A stretch of 64,000 bases of DNA from Dyadobacter sp. CECT 9275 (GTDB taxonomy: Bacteria > Bacteroidota > Bacteroidia > Cytophagales > Spirosomataceae), in NCBI RefSeq assembly GCF_907164905.1, contig NZ_CAJRAF010000001.1, forward strand, positions 1,647,001 through 1,711,000, written 5' to 3'. The translations under genes and the position numbers were made by a program. Shown here one piece after another: positions 25,635 to 34,036 of the stretch. The notes under the pieces were generated by a model. That model searched no databases. It was not told the origin of the DNA and worked only from the letters and a program-made list of their open reading frames with translations. Position 1 is the stretch's first letter, and each line of letters opens with the position of its first letter.

Positions 25635-26339
25635 ATGTCAAGATATACTTATTTGAAGGAGCAGGTTTTTGAAGCCAATATGGAAATTCCCAAGGAAAAC
25701 CTTGCCATCGTAACTTTTGGTAATGTGAGTGGGATAGACCGGCAGGAAGGGGTAGTGGCTATTAAGCCGAGCGGGGTACCGTACAACAGGCTAAAGGTGG
25801 AAGATATTGTTATTGTAGACCTTGACAACGTAGTTATTGAAGGTAGCATGAGGCCTTCGTCAGATACCCGAACACATACGCTTTTGTATAAAAACTTTCC
25901 ATCAATAGGGGGAGTATGTCATACCCATTCGACCTATGCCGTAGCCTGGGCCCAAGCACAAAAGCCAATTCCTAATCTGGGGACCACCCATGCGGATCAT
26001 CTCGTTCAGGCCGTACCGGTTACCGAAGTGATGACAGATGAAGCCATTCTGCGGGATTATGAATTGGAAACGGGGTATCAGATCCTTGAAACCTTTACCC
26101 GTAACGCTCTCAGTCCTGAGGAGGTCGAGATGGTGTTGGTGGCCTGCCATGGGCCTTTTACCTGGGGCAAAGATCCGGCCAAGGCGATTTATAATTCCGT
26201 TGTGCTGGAAGAAATTGCGAAGATGGCTTTTCTGACATTACAGATCAATGCATCGGCTGAAACTATTAAACAGACTCTGATTGACAAACACTATTTCCGC
26301 AAGCATGGTAAAGACGCCTATTACGGGCAGGGTTGTTAA
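25635..26339 (+). CDS. araD: L-ribulose-5-phosphate 4-epimerase
   Basis: A 234-aa class II aldolase-family enzyme making D-xylulose 5-phosphate, which enters the pentose phosphate pathway. Motifs: TFGNVSGIDRQEGVVAIKPSG (phosphate-binding), GVCHTHSTYAVAWAQ (zinc His pair), TTHADHL, and a C-terminal YYGQG tail. Full length. Last gene of the arabinose operon. Arabinose probably enters by a transporter encoded elsewhere; none is adjacent. Confidence 0.95.
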   Translation: MSRYTYLKEQVFEANMEIPKENLAIVTFGNVSGIDRQEGVVAIKPSGVPYNRLKVEDIVIVDLDNVVIEGSMRPSSDTRTHTLLYKNFPSIGGVCHTHSTYAVAWAQAQKPIPNLGTTHADHLVQAVPVTEVMTDEAILRDYELETGYQILETFTRNALSPEEVEMVLVACHGPFTWGKDPAKAIYNSVVLEEIAKMAFLTLQINASAETIKQTLIDKHYFRKHGKDAYYGQGC

Positions 26340-26342
26340 GTA

Positions 26343-26486
26343 TTATTTATTCTCTTTTCTCTTTGCGAAATTCCTCATTTGCTGAAGTGCTTCCTGGCGA
26401 GAGATTTTCTTCTCGTCAGACTTCGCTTTTTCAATTTCATCTTTGGAAAACCGACCTTTGAGTAAGCCAAATAATGTGAAGAACAT
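26343..26486 (-). CDS. Small basic ORF, 47 aa
   Basis: Reads MFFTLFGLLKGRFSKDEIEK..., ending KRKENK, lysine-rich and likely helical. The stop lies 4 bp from the araD stop on the opposite strand. It is unknown and too short for family recognition. The helix-rich composition (SKDEIEKAKSDEKKISRQEAL) looks protein-like rather than random. It may form a unit with the 58-aa ORF upstream at 26603. Confidence 0.35.
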   Translation of the reverse strand: MFFTLFGLLKGRFSKDEIEKAKSDEKKISRQEALQQMRNFAKRKENK

Positions 26487-26602
26487 ATAGCGTATATCAG
26501 TTTGCTTTGAACCCAAAATTAAGGAAATCTTAACGGAATTCTGTTCTTGTTACTATTTTTCGCTGTATTTGTTATCGGCATTGGCTTCTTCAGGAGTTGC
26601 CG

Positions 26603-26779
26603 TCATTTTTTAACTTTCCCCCCTGGAACGAAATCGTCACTGATCCACCTGACAAAATTCTGAGAGTTGATTTTATAGATATTGGCTGAAAGCCGTTTCA
26701 TTCCGCTGATTTCTATCTCTTTAACGTATTGTTCATGTAATTTTAATATTTCTGACATCGTGTTACTATCGGTCTTCAT
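26603..26779 (-). CDS. Small ORF, 58 aa, possibly frameshifted
   Basis: Reads MKTDSNTMSEILKLHEQYVK..., ending FVPGGKVKK. The stop TGA overlaps an ATG (ATGA) that opens a second 17-codon frame at 26553-26606 (MTATPEEANADNKYSEK). A run of six A precedes the overlap, so one longer gene with a frameshift, or translational coupling, is possible. No family recognised. Nothing else codes between 26487 and 26552. Confidence 0.4.
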   Translation of the reverse strand: MKTDSNTMSEILKLHEQYVKEIEISGMKRLSANIYKINSQNFVRWISDDFVPGGKVKK

Positions 26780-27102
26780 ACTGCAAGGATTGAATAAATA
26801 AGTTTAAACCCTAAGTATTCCATAATCATACCAGAATAGTGGGAGTTCGGTAGATCTTTCTATAGTGATAAGAAAAAGAGGGTTCAGTAAATATTCTGTT
26901 AGAAAAGCAAGATACCGGCAGGGGTGAGGGTAAGAATAGCTCTACTGAAAAACTGTTTCTTTTTGCTACAATTTGTAGACCCTATTAAAACTTGTACAGG
27001 TTATTTACACGCAGAGGGCGTTGGGGGCAGCAGAAAAAATGACATCTCTTGTACATCGCTGATTATGTCAGTCTGCAGGCGATGTTACCTAGCTACCAAG
27101 AC
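26780..27102. other. Intergenic region, no gene seen
   Basis: AT-rich DNA between the small ORF at 26603 and the receiver gene at 27103. No convincing ORF, hairpin terminator or -7 box was found on either strand. Short palindromic scraps (CTTGTACAGG, CTTGTACATC) are not clearly meaningful. Confidence 0.4.
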
Positions 27103-27492
27103 TTACAGGGAAAGTTTTTCTCTTAGCAAATCCACCTCCAACGGTTTAGATAGCAGGTCAATTATATAAGGGCTTTCCTTGGCTTTCTCGATATCTCGGG
27201 TATCAATCGTGGACGAAAGCATGTAGATTTTTATTTTATTCTTGACTTCGGATGGGAGTGTGTCGTAGGCATCGATAAACTCAAAACCATTCATATCTGG
27301 CATTTGGAGATCCAGCAGGATAATAGAATCCGGTATCTCACTTCCGGTGTCGGTCAGCCAGGCAAAGGCATCCCTTGCTGAGTTGTATTTGCTAACGGAG
27401 GTGGTCAATCCACTCTTAATGAGAAGTTTTTCATATATGAACAAGTCAAATGAACTATCGTCAATTAAAATAAAATTCAGAGGCACGGACAT
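27103..27492 (-). CDS. Single-domain response regulator (receiver)
   Basis: A 129-aa CheY-like protein: FILIDDSSFDLFIYEKLL carries the acidic pair, Asp61 in SIILLDLQMPDMNGF is the phosphorylation site, MLSSTID supplies the switch Thr/Ser and LLSKPLE the Lys. There is no output domain. It is the last gene of the leftward operon 33717-27103 and starts 6 bp after the receiver-kinase gene stop, so it is probably the terminal phosphate acceptor of the two kinases upstream. What it binds is unknown. Confidence 0.92.
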   Translation of the reverse strand: MSVPLNFILIDDSSFDLFIYEKLLIKSGLTTSVSKYNSARDAFAWLTDTGSEIPDSIILLDLQMPDMNGFEFIDAYDTLPSEVKNKIKIYMLSSTIDTRDIEKAKESPYIIDLLSKPLEVDLLREKLSL

Positions 27493-27498
27493 ATCTCT

Positions 27499-28590
27499 CT
27501 ATTTTTTTACAGAAGGAATGATAATCTCAAAAATACTTCCCTTCCCGAGGACGGATGTGGTATTAATTTGCCCTCCGAGTTTAGAAATAGCTTCCTGGAC
27601 AATGTACAGGCCTATTCCTGAACCACTTTTTACAGCTCCTGCTCTATAAAACATTTTGAAAATTTTGTCCTTGTCCTCTTCTTTTATTCCTGTTCCGTTG
27701 TCTTCAATCGTGATAACAGCCTGTTCGGTATTGCACCGGACACTCAAATATACAAAGGGTTCAGGTTTGGTGTTGTCCTGAAACTTGATAGCGTTATTAA
27801 TCAGATTGTTAAATATAATTCTTAGTTTCATTACATCCGACAAAAATATTGTGTCTTGCTGGATGTCTGTGGTTATCTTCAGATTGCCAAACTCGGGTAA
27901 ATACTGAATGGTTGCAAGAACCTCCGTAACCAGTTCATCAAAATTGATTTCCGTGATAACGGGTACGCCCCTCGCGTTTTTGTAATAGTCGATAATATTG
28001 ATGACAAAGGTATCTAATTTTTTTACCGATTGTCTGATCAGGTCAAGGTATTCATTCTGAGACGAGATATCGTCCTCCATCAGTGCGAGGTTTACAATAC
28101 CCAGTATGGACATTAATGGCGCCCGGAGGTCGTGTGAAGCGCTGTAGACAAATTTGTCCAGCTCTTCGTTGGCCTTTTGCAATTCCAGGTTGCGTTGTTT
28201 GAGGTCTTCTCTTGTCTTATAAATGTCATAAGCGTGTGTGATCGCATTTTCAACATATTTGTAGTCCCACGGTTTGTCAATAAACCGGAACACCTCGCCT
28301 TTGTTAATGGCATCAATAGCGGCACTGATATCCGTATGTCCTGTGATTAATATCCGGATGACGTCGGGATACTGATTTCGGATTTTTTCGAAAAACTGTA
28401 CCCCGGTCATGATCGGCATACGCTGGTCGGCCAGGACAATGTTGAAAAATTCCTTTTCCATCAATTGTTCAGCCTCAGTTACCGAGACGGTCGTGGTAAT
28501 ATCGTACTGTCTTCTAAACGTAGCCTTAAAAGAATGAAGGTTATGTTCTTCGTCGTCTATGTATAGTATACGGATGTTTTGCTCACTCAT
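27499..28590 (-). CDS. Receiver-histidine kinase hybrid
   Basis: A 363-aa cytoplasmic protein: receiver domain (1-120; IRILYIDDEEHN, phospho-Asp55 in VLADQRMP, switch Thr in LITGHTD, Lys in FIDKPWDYKY), a coiled-coil linker (120-145), then HisKA with His153 (YSASHDLRAPLMSILG) and HATPase (LIINNAIKFQDN region, DNGTGIKEED, GSGIGLYIVQEAI). The receiver is in front of the kinase, so it can be switched by another kinase, most plausibly the 7TM kinase whose gene overlaps this one by 8 bp. No membrane span. Its receiver resembles that of the divergent protein at 34037. Confidence 0.93.
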   Translation of the reverse strand: MSEQNIRILYIDDEEHNLHSFKATFRRQYDITTTVSVTEAEQLMEKEFFNIVLADQRMPIMTGVQFFEKIRNQYPDVIRILITGHTDISAAIDAINKGEVFRFIDKPWDYKYVENAITHAYDIYKTREDLKQRNLELQKANEELDKFVYSASHDLRAPLMSILGIVNLALMEDDISSQNEYLDLIRQSVKKLDTFVINIIDYYKNARGVPVITEINFDELVTEVLATIQYLPEFGNLKITTDIQQDTIFLSDVMKLRIIFNNLINNAIKFQDNTKPEPFVYLSVRCNTEQAVITIEDNGTGIKEEDKDKIFKMFYRAGAVKSGSGIGLYIVQEAISKLGGQINTTSVLGKGSIFEIIIPSVKK

Positions 28591-30751
28591 TGAATTCTGG
28601 AATAGGCCTTTTTTTCTTTACAATCGGTAAAGTTATTACAAACTCGGTTCCTTCACCTACTTCCGAATTGACGATGATCGTTCCGCCGTGCACTTCTATG
28701 ATTTTAAAAACAATGGATAAACCCAGCCCCGTACCTTCTCCGATCTGCTTGGTCGTGAAGAAGGGATCAAAAATTTTGGTTTTCAGCTCGGCGGGTATGC
28801 CTATGCCATTGTCCTTAATTGATATAGCGACGTGTTCGTCATCCTTTAACCAGGTGGTTACCCAAATCGTAGGTTGAAAGTCTTTTTTTGTGTCTTTTTT
28901 TAATGCATATATGGAATTGCTGAGAATATTCATAAACACCTGGTTTATCTTTCCGCCGTAACATTCGACGCTCGGAATGCTGCCCAGGCTTTTTACAAGC
29001 TTTATTTCGGTGCCCATCTGATAATTAAGGATGACCAGTGTAGAATCCATTCCTTCATTCAGGTTCACCAGGTTAAGGTCTGCTTCGTCAATACGGGAAA
29101 AAACTTTAAGTCCCTTTACAATTTCAACTGTCCGCTTGGCACCGTCCTCCATACCGTTCAGTAATGTTTCCAGTTCGGCTTTGATATAGTCAATGTCAAG
29201 ATCAATTTTTAAACGGTTGATTTCTCCCAGCCTTTTTTTGACGTGGTCGGGCGTTTCCGCCACATCCATGGTTTCATAAGCTGACAATACCTTCATAACA
29301 TCTTCAATATCCCTTCTCAAAGGCCGCACATTTGAACTGACGAAGTTAATAGGATTATTGATTTCATGCGCAATACCTGAGGTGAGCTGACCGAGCGAAG
29401 CCATTTTTTCGGAGTCAATAAGCTGTGTCTGAGCGTCTTTTAGTTTGACAAGCGCCAGATTTAATTCTTTATTTGCAATTTGTAACTCAGACGTTCTCTC
29501 GTTTACACTTTTTTCAAGGTAGGCATTCTGTTCCAGTATGATTTTTTCGTTTTCAAGGGAAATTTCAAGTGCATGTGCCTGCGAAATCTCTTTTTCCTTT
29601 TTCAAAATATTTATCTTATCCGCAAGGGCAAACGACAGCAATATCACCTCAATGGCCGTACCGGCCTGCATGGTGTAATTCGTGAAAATATTATAAGGCA
29701 GTATGTTCAGATTTCGCAACGTGAACAGTACGATCCCGATCAGGAAAATCACCCAGGCCACCAGATAAAATTTGGCAGGGCGGTAATTTTCAATGGAAAG
29801 TTTGATGGAGACAACCAGGGCAAGTAACGATGCCGTTACCCCGGAAACATCAATAATTCTGTAACTTACCCGGTCAATACCGAACAGATTTAACAATATG
29901 GCGGCTGCATAGGCTGCGATGAGGACGTTGAGAATATGGTGCACCACTGAAGCCCGCTGCCTTGAATGAAGGAAGTTCTGAAAGAACAGAATAGCAAAAA
30001 CACCCGCTAGTGCCGGGAAGAGGATGATGGAGAACTTATTAAAAGTGGGGGCGTCCGGCCATAAAAATTTAAAGGTGTACCCGGTAATGGTGGTTTGTGT
30101 AAGCCCGATGAAAAGAATGTAAAGAACGTAGTACAGATAGCTCTTCTCCCGGATTGAAAAATAAACAAAAAAGTTATAGAGCATCATCACGAAAAGCACA
30201 CCGATGTGTATACCGGATATGATTTCATTGGTAAAGGCAAACTGGAAAAAATCCATTTCACTTCTGATGATCAGGGGGAGCACGAGCTGTTCACTTCCCT
30301 TTATTTTCAGGTAGTAGGTTTCACTGCCTTTGGGCGGTATGCTGAGTTTGAAGACAATGTTCTGATGCTTGACTTCTCTTTTATCAAATACATCGTTCCA
30401 GGAGATTTCCTGGAGCTTATCCCCGCTGTACAGGGTACAGGACTCGATCCTGGGATAGGCCAGTTCCAGAAAAATCTGGTCCTGAGACGTTTGGTTCTTG
30501 ATGGTGAATCTGAGCCAGAAGGTAGAGTTACTTAATCCGAAATTGGGGGTTTCATCAAAACTTTGAGCAAACTTGCTGGATTTTATAACATCGGATAATG
30601 TACTTACTCCGGTGGTATCTTCCAGCACGTCCACACGCTTACCAATGGCAAGTACGTTACCGCTAAAAACCACTTCACCCGCAAATGCAGTCAAGGACGA
30701 GAGAAAAACCAGTAAAAACAGCGTGTACCTCTTGCGCAAAATTAGATCCAT
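28583..30751 (-). CDS. 7TM-DISM sensor histidine kinase
   Basis: A 722-aa membrane kinase: signal peptide (to about residue 25), an extracytoplasmic beta-rich DISMED2-type ligand domain (about 30-165; SNSTFWLRFTIKNQT, YYLKIKG), seven membrane segments (about 178-378; starting IHIGVLFVMMLYNFFVYF), a coiled coil (380-445), HisKA with His462 (SLGQLTSGIAHEINNPINFV) and HATPase (NQVFMNILSNSIYALKK, DNGIGIP, GTGLGLSIV). 7TM-DISM proteins sense small molecules, often carbohydrate-like, outside the inner membrane. It overlaps the acyltransferase-like gene by 10 bp and the hybrid kinase by 8 bp, the signature of a co-translated operon. Confidence 0.93.
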   Translation of the reverse strand: MDLILRKRYTLFLLVFLSSLTAFAGEVVFSGNVLAIGKRVDVLEDTTGVSTLSDVIKSSKFAQSFDETPNFGLSNSTFWLRFTIKNQTSQDQIFLELAYPRIESCTLYSGDKLQEISWNDVFDKREVKHQNIVFKLSIPPKGSETYYLKIKGSEQLVLPLIIRSEMDFFQFAFTNEIISGIHIGVLFVMMLYNFFVYFSIREKSYLYYVLYILFIGLTQTTITGYTFKFLWPDAPTFNKFSIILFPALAGVFAILFFQNFLHSRQRASVVHHILNVLIAAYAAAILLNLFGIDRVSYRIIDVSGVTASLLALVVSIKLSIENYRPAKFYLVAWVIFLIGIVLFTLRNLNILPYNIFTNYTMQAGTAIEVILLSFALADKINILKKEKEISQAHALEISLENEKIILEQNAYLEKSVNERTSELQIANKELNLALVKLKDAQTQLIDSEKMASLGQLTSGIAHEINNPINFVSSNVRPLRRDIEDVMKVLSAYETMDVAETPDHVKKRLGEINRLKIDLDIDYIKAELETLLNGMEDGAKRTVEIVKGLKVFSRIDEADLNLVNLNEGMDSTLVILNYQMGTEIKLVKSLGSIPSVECYGGKINQVFMNILSNSIYALKKDTKKDFQPTIWVTTWLKDDEHVAISIKDNGIGIPAELKTKIFDPFFTTKQIGEGTGLGLSIVFKIIEVHGGTIIVNSEVGEGTEFVITLPIVKKKRPIPEFNE

Positions 30752-31434
30752 TGATTAATATCGTAAGTTATTTCCAATTCCCCTCTTAATCCGGTTTCGA
30801 TCACGGTCTGTTTCGGATTCTCCCTCAGACTTAAAATTTTTTCTCTTTCCTCCGGCGTCGCAAAGGGCAGGTTTACCAGATCCCGGGCAATCAGCGATGT
30901 GGCAATCAGCCCTTCCTTCGGATAGTAAAAGGTTCCGTTGTTGCCCAGATCGGTTAATACTTCAAAGCCGATCCGCTGACTGATAGAAAGTGTCAGCGGA
31001 GAACATAGCCCCATCAGGTATTTGATCCCTACCATAGAAGAAATTGCCATAGCAGTGCGTCCCAAATATACGCTTCCTATACCATAACCCGCTACTTCTT
31101 TTGAATTAAACAGGCCACAAAACTCTGCTACATTGTAATCCCCTATGTTGTCCACATAGTTATAAATATTCTTATCAATTTTTGCGATAGCATCTTCCAT
31201 GGGCATCTTTATTTCCGGAGATCTTATTTGCACCCTGGTACCGCCATATATAGTGCTCCGGTCATCTGATTCTACCACAATTACATACGTGTTGGGATCA
31301 TAAAGCCAGTTATGACTGGCCGATGTGACCTGCTTTACACCGTATGCCTCTAGTACCTTCCTGTGCCCGTCGGCATATCTCAGGCTGGTTTCGACGTCAT
31401 CAGGCGCACGATATGCTTTTATATGTGCCAGCAT
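30742..31434 (-). CDS. GNAT-fold protein, possible N-acyl amino acid/autoinducer-type synthase
   Basis: A 230-aa protein with an acyltransferase-like core: TYVIVVESDDRSTIYGGTRVQ (strands 2-3), VAEFCGLFNSKEVAGYGIGSVYLGRTAMAISSMVGIKYLMGL (motif A/B region) and ISQRIGFEVL. The spacing of the Glu-Phe-Cys-Gly strand, the Arg-containing helix and the Gly-Phe turn recalls FeeM- or LuxI-like N-acyl synthases, but this is judgement by eye; motifs of classical GNATs are weak. The gene starts 1 bp after the stop of the ThiF-nitroreductase fusion, and overlaps the 7TM kinase. It may make or modify the molecule the kinase senses. Confidence 0.6.
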   Translation of the reverse strand: MLAHIKAYRAPDDVETSLRYADGHRKVLEAYGVKQVTSASHNWLYDPNTYVIVVESDDRSTIYGGTRVQIRSPEIKMPMEDAIAKIDKNIYNYVDNIGDYNVAEFCGLFNSKEVAGYGIGSVYLGRTAMAISSMVGIKYLMGLCSPLTLSISQRIGFEVLTDLGNNGTFYYPKEGLIATSLIARDLVNLPFATPEEREKILSLRENPKQTVIETGLRGELEITYDINQWI

Positions 31435-33717
31435 TTACGATTCCGGATTGATTATGAAAAGTGTTTCATCCAACGGCAGACGATAACTTTTGATATGCGG
31501 CTTTTCTGCTTTTGCAAGCTTGACTAAAAAAACTTCGGCTTTATTTTCGCCTAAAGGTACTACATCAAGGAATTTTTTCCTTAACTCTTTTAATTTTCCT
31601 ACCTCGGAATCGTCCAGACCTGCTCCATTGCCATGCAGTACCCTCGGAAACAGGTAAAAAGGCGATATGAGCGGATGAACAGCAAATCCTAATTCCTCGG
31701 CTTTCAGCCACAAACGCTGCAGAGACATCCCGCCGCGGAAAAAGTCCCGGTAACTATATTGAGGTAATGTGATGATACCTATTGCGGAAGCCGTACTTAC
31801 CGTTTTCATAGATACTTCTATCAGTGCCTGGCCGCCGTCAATATCTTTTAACGTACCGGTAATGTCCTCGTCTTTTATGATTGCCATGGCCGCCTGCTGT
31901 GCCCCATCCAAACCCAGGGTACGGATGTCAATTCCAGCTTTTGACTTTTCTGCATCCTGAGGCGTCCACCTCATCTCCCTGGCTACAAAATCATGGTGTC
32001 CTTTGGGATTCAGAAGCCTTACCCTGTCACATGCGCCAATGATCTCGCCAATGGTCAGTATTTGTTGTTGATCCGTAATATAATGAAATGTTGCCCCATT
32101 TATACTTTCAGCGGCACTTTTCAGTGCTTCGTACTGAGCATTTGATAGGGGTACCGGCAGGGAGGGGTTACGATTGGTACATCTTTCAAAAATTCCATGT
32201 ACCAGTTGAGGGTCATGCACAGGCTCGAAATCCTGTTCCGGAGCTGTTTTGTAAAACGCAATGGATGCGATGAGTATAGAGTCGTCTCCCAACGGGAATA
32301 TATTGCCGCTGATGGTCAACCCCGCTTCGTAACTTTTAAGCAAAAGATTCTCATAGCAAGCCCCAAACGACAGGTTAGAGGCGATCTGGTCAAAATCGCC
32401 AAAGGAATAGGATCGGTAACGATCGTGGAAAAGGTGTAACCTGCCGTTTCTGTAAAGCCACTTCCAGGGCTGGTCGTTACCTGTGGAAGGCGCCTGGCAA
32501 GCCGCATTAACAATTTCCTGAATGATATCTTCTGCAATATAGTCGGAGTTGCTATAAGGTACTGTGTCTGCCAGCACGATCGCCTCATCAATGTTGAAAG
32601 GCTCGTACGGATTGGTATGTACGGGCTTGGGTTTTGGGATTTTATCACCGACAATATCTTCCAGATCCACATAATATCTGCCCGACTCACTGTACTGATT
32701 CAGGAGGATACGGCGGGATACATCCGTCACAACGCCGGCGCCCAGGGTTACCGCGCTTGCCAGCTGCGGCCAGGTACTGATGGTCTGCCCGATTTCCACC
32801 AGAGATAATTTCCCTCTTTTGGAACCGTTCAGCGCATTCACCATTTTCAGCACCAGCGGGAGGCGGTCCTTTTCCGAAATGTGTTTGAGTTTCTCCTCAG
32901 GAATATCTTTTAACAAACCGTGCAGAATTGGCCTGTCGGGTTGCAGATCAAATCTTTCTACATCCAGCATACCTTTGTCACTCGTTTCCATCAGCACGGG
33001 AATGCGGTGTTTTTTTGCTTCGTTTCTGCACAGGATCTTGATGTTCAGCTCGTCACATTCTTCAACCAGCAGATCCAGATTCCCGTTTTCAGTTATAAAC
33101 TGCGTGATGTTTTGTTCCGTGATCCCATCTGTGTAACATTCTATTTCAATGAAGGGATCAATCTCAGCTATCTCACGGGCGGTCAGTATGGCTTTGTTGG
33201 TACCAATATTGTGAAGGCCGGTTTTGATTCTGTTGAGGTTACTGAGTTCCAGCGTGTCAAAATCAGCCAGTTTGAGGTGTCCGCAGATTCTTTCGGTAGC
33301 CAGCGTTAACGCTACCGCATTCCCTACTGACAAGCCTACAATTCCTATTTTTTTTTCAAGCAAATGATTTTGCTCCGCACTTGTAATTTTGTGCTTGTTC
33401 CGGCTGGTTCTCAGTTCCACAAATTCGGCCTTCTCCAGGATATGAAGCATTCTCCTGGCCCAGGGATAATATACCCATACGCCTTCCTGATCAACATTTT
33501 TACCTTCTGCCCAAAGGTTAAAGTGTTTGTCGAGTTCGGTGGCGGACAACCGGGTTTTAGGATTCCTGACTTTGAAAAGCTCTTTTTTTTGTCCAGAAAA
33601 GAGGTCCAGGATTACGGTATCTTTTTTGTCGATGAGCAGCTCTTGGAAACTGTGATCAGCAGCACTTTCTTTCCGGGAGAAAAACAGTGGCCTGAAATCT
33701 TGTGTAATCGGATGCAT
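31435..33717 (-). CDS. ThiF/E1-like adenylyltransferase fused to nitroreductase (Rv1355c family)
   Basis: A 760-aa cytoplasmic fusion. Residues about 110-360 form an E1/ThiF domain: KIGIVGLSVGNAVALTLA (nucleotide loop, 123-140), the acidic ADFDTLELSNLNRIK with Asp154 and Arg163, and DLLVEECDELNIKILCRNEAKKH. No Cys-X2-Cys zinc motif is seen. Residues about 390-720 form a nitroreductase-type flavin domain: AACQAPSTGNDQPWKWLY, SNLSFGACYENLLL and GGMSLQRLWLKAEELGFAVHPL. It first adenylates, perhaps, a carboxylate, and then reduces or oxidises with FMN; similar pairings occur in peptide-modifying pathways. It leads the five-gene operon. Rv1355c of Mycobacterium tuberculosis (MoeY) is a named relative of unknown function. 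Confidence 0.85.
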   Translation of the reverse strand: MHPITQDFRPLFFSRKESAADHSFQELLIDKKDTVILDLFSGQKKELFKVRNPKTRLSATELDKHFNLWAEGKNVDQEGVWVYYPWARRMLHILEKAEFVELRTSRNKHKITSAEQNHLLEKKIGIVGLSVGNAVALTLATERICGHLKLADFDTLELSNLNRIKTGLHNIGTNKAILTAREIAEIDPFIEIECYTDGITEQNITQFITENGNLDLLVEECDELNIKILCRNEAKKHRIPVLMETSDKGMLDVERFDLQPDRPILHGLLKDIPEEKLKHISEKDRLPLVLKMVNALNGSKRGKLSLVEIGQTISTWPQLASAVTLGAGVVTDVSRRILLNQYSESGRYYVDLEDIVGDKIPKPKPVHTNPYEPFNIDEAIVLADTVPYSNSDYIAEDIIQEIVNAACQAPSTGNDQPWKWLYRNGRLHLFHDRYRSYSFGDFDQIASNLSFGACYENLLLKSYEAGLTISGNIFPLGDDSILIASIAFYKTAPEQDFEPVHDPQLVHGIFERCTNRNPSLPVPLSNAQYEALKSAAESINGATFHYITDQQQILTIGEIIGACDRVRLLNPKGHHDFVAREMRWTPQDAEKSKAGIDIRTLGLDGAQQAAMAIIKDEDITGTLKDIDGGQALIEVSMKTVSTASAIGIITLPQYSYRDFFRGGMSLQRLWLKAEELGFAVHPLISPFYLFPRVLHGNGAGLDDSEVGKLKELRKKFLDVVPLGENKAEVFLVKLAKAEKPHIKSYRLPLDETLFIINPES

Positions 33718-34036
33718 TTTAAAATTCTGTTCGTATTATTAATCGGTTATTACACTATTCTCTAACAATTCTGTAACTTGGCAGCTGATAAGAAAGCCTG
33801 AGTGAAAATTCTTAAAATTGTGCAAACCTTATCGTTGATAATTAGTTTTGAACCGGCAAAAATGATTCTTTGTATTTTTTATATTGCGATAAGCAGAAGT
33901 TTCTAATTGCTTTTTAATAATTTTCGAATTTAACATTTATTCCTGTAAACAAATTTTATGTCTGAGTTTTTTAATGTAATTATCATACATAAAGTTGTTC
34001 TTTTGACCTAAAATCTTAAGATTAAGAAAATTCGCA
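33718..34036. other. Divergent promoter region for the Rv1355c operon and the receiver gene
   Basis: AT-rich, no gene. AATCTTAAGATT (34012-34023) is a perfect 12-bp palindrome 13 bp before the receiver ATG. No clear TAnnTTTG box was found for either gene. All transcription control of both units must lie here. Confidence 0.5.

Noticed and set aside
30742..33717. ThiF-nitroreductase fusion with GNAT-like gene read as a RiPP or ubiquitin-like conjugation cluster
   Set aside because: No precursor-peptide ORF, ubiquitin-like protein or protease gene was seen in or beside the operon; kept only as a chemistry analogy.
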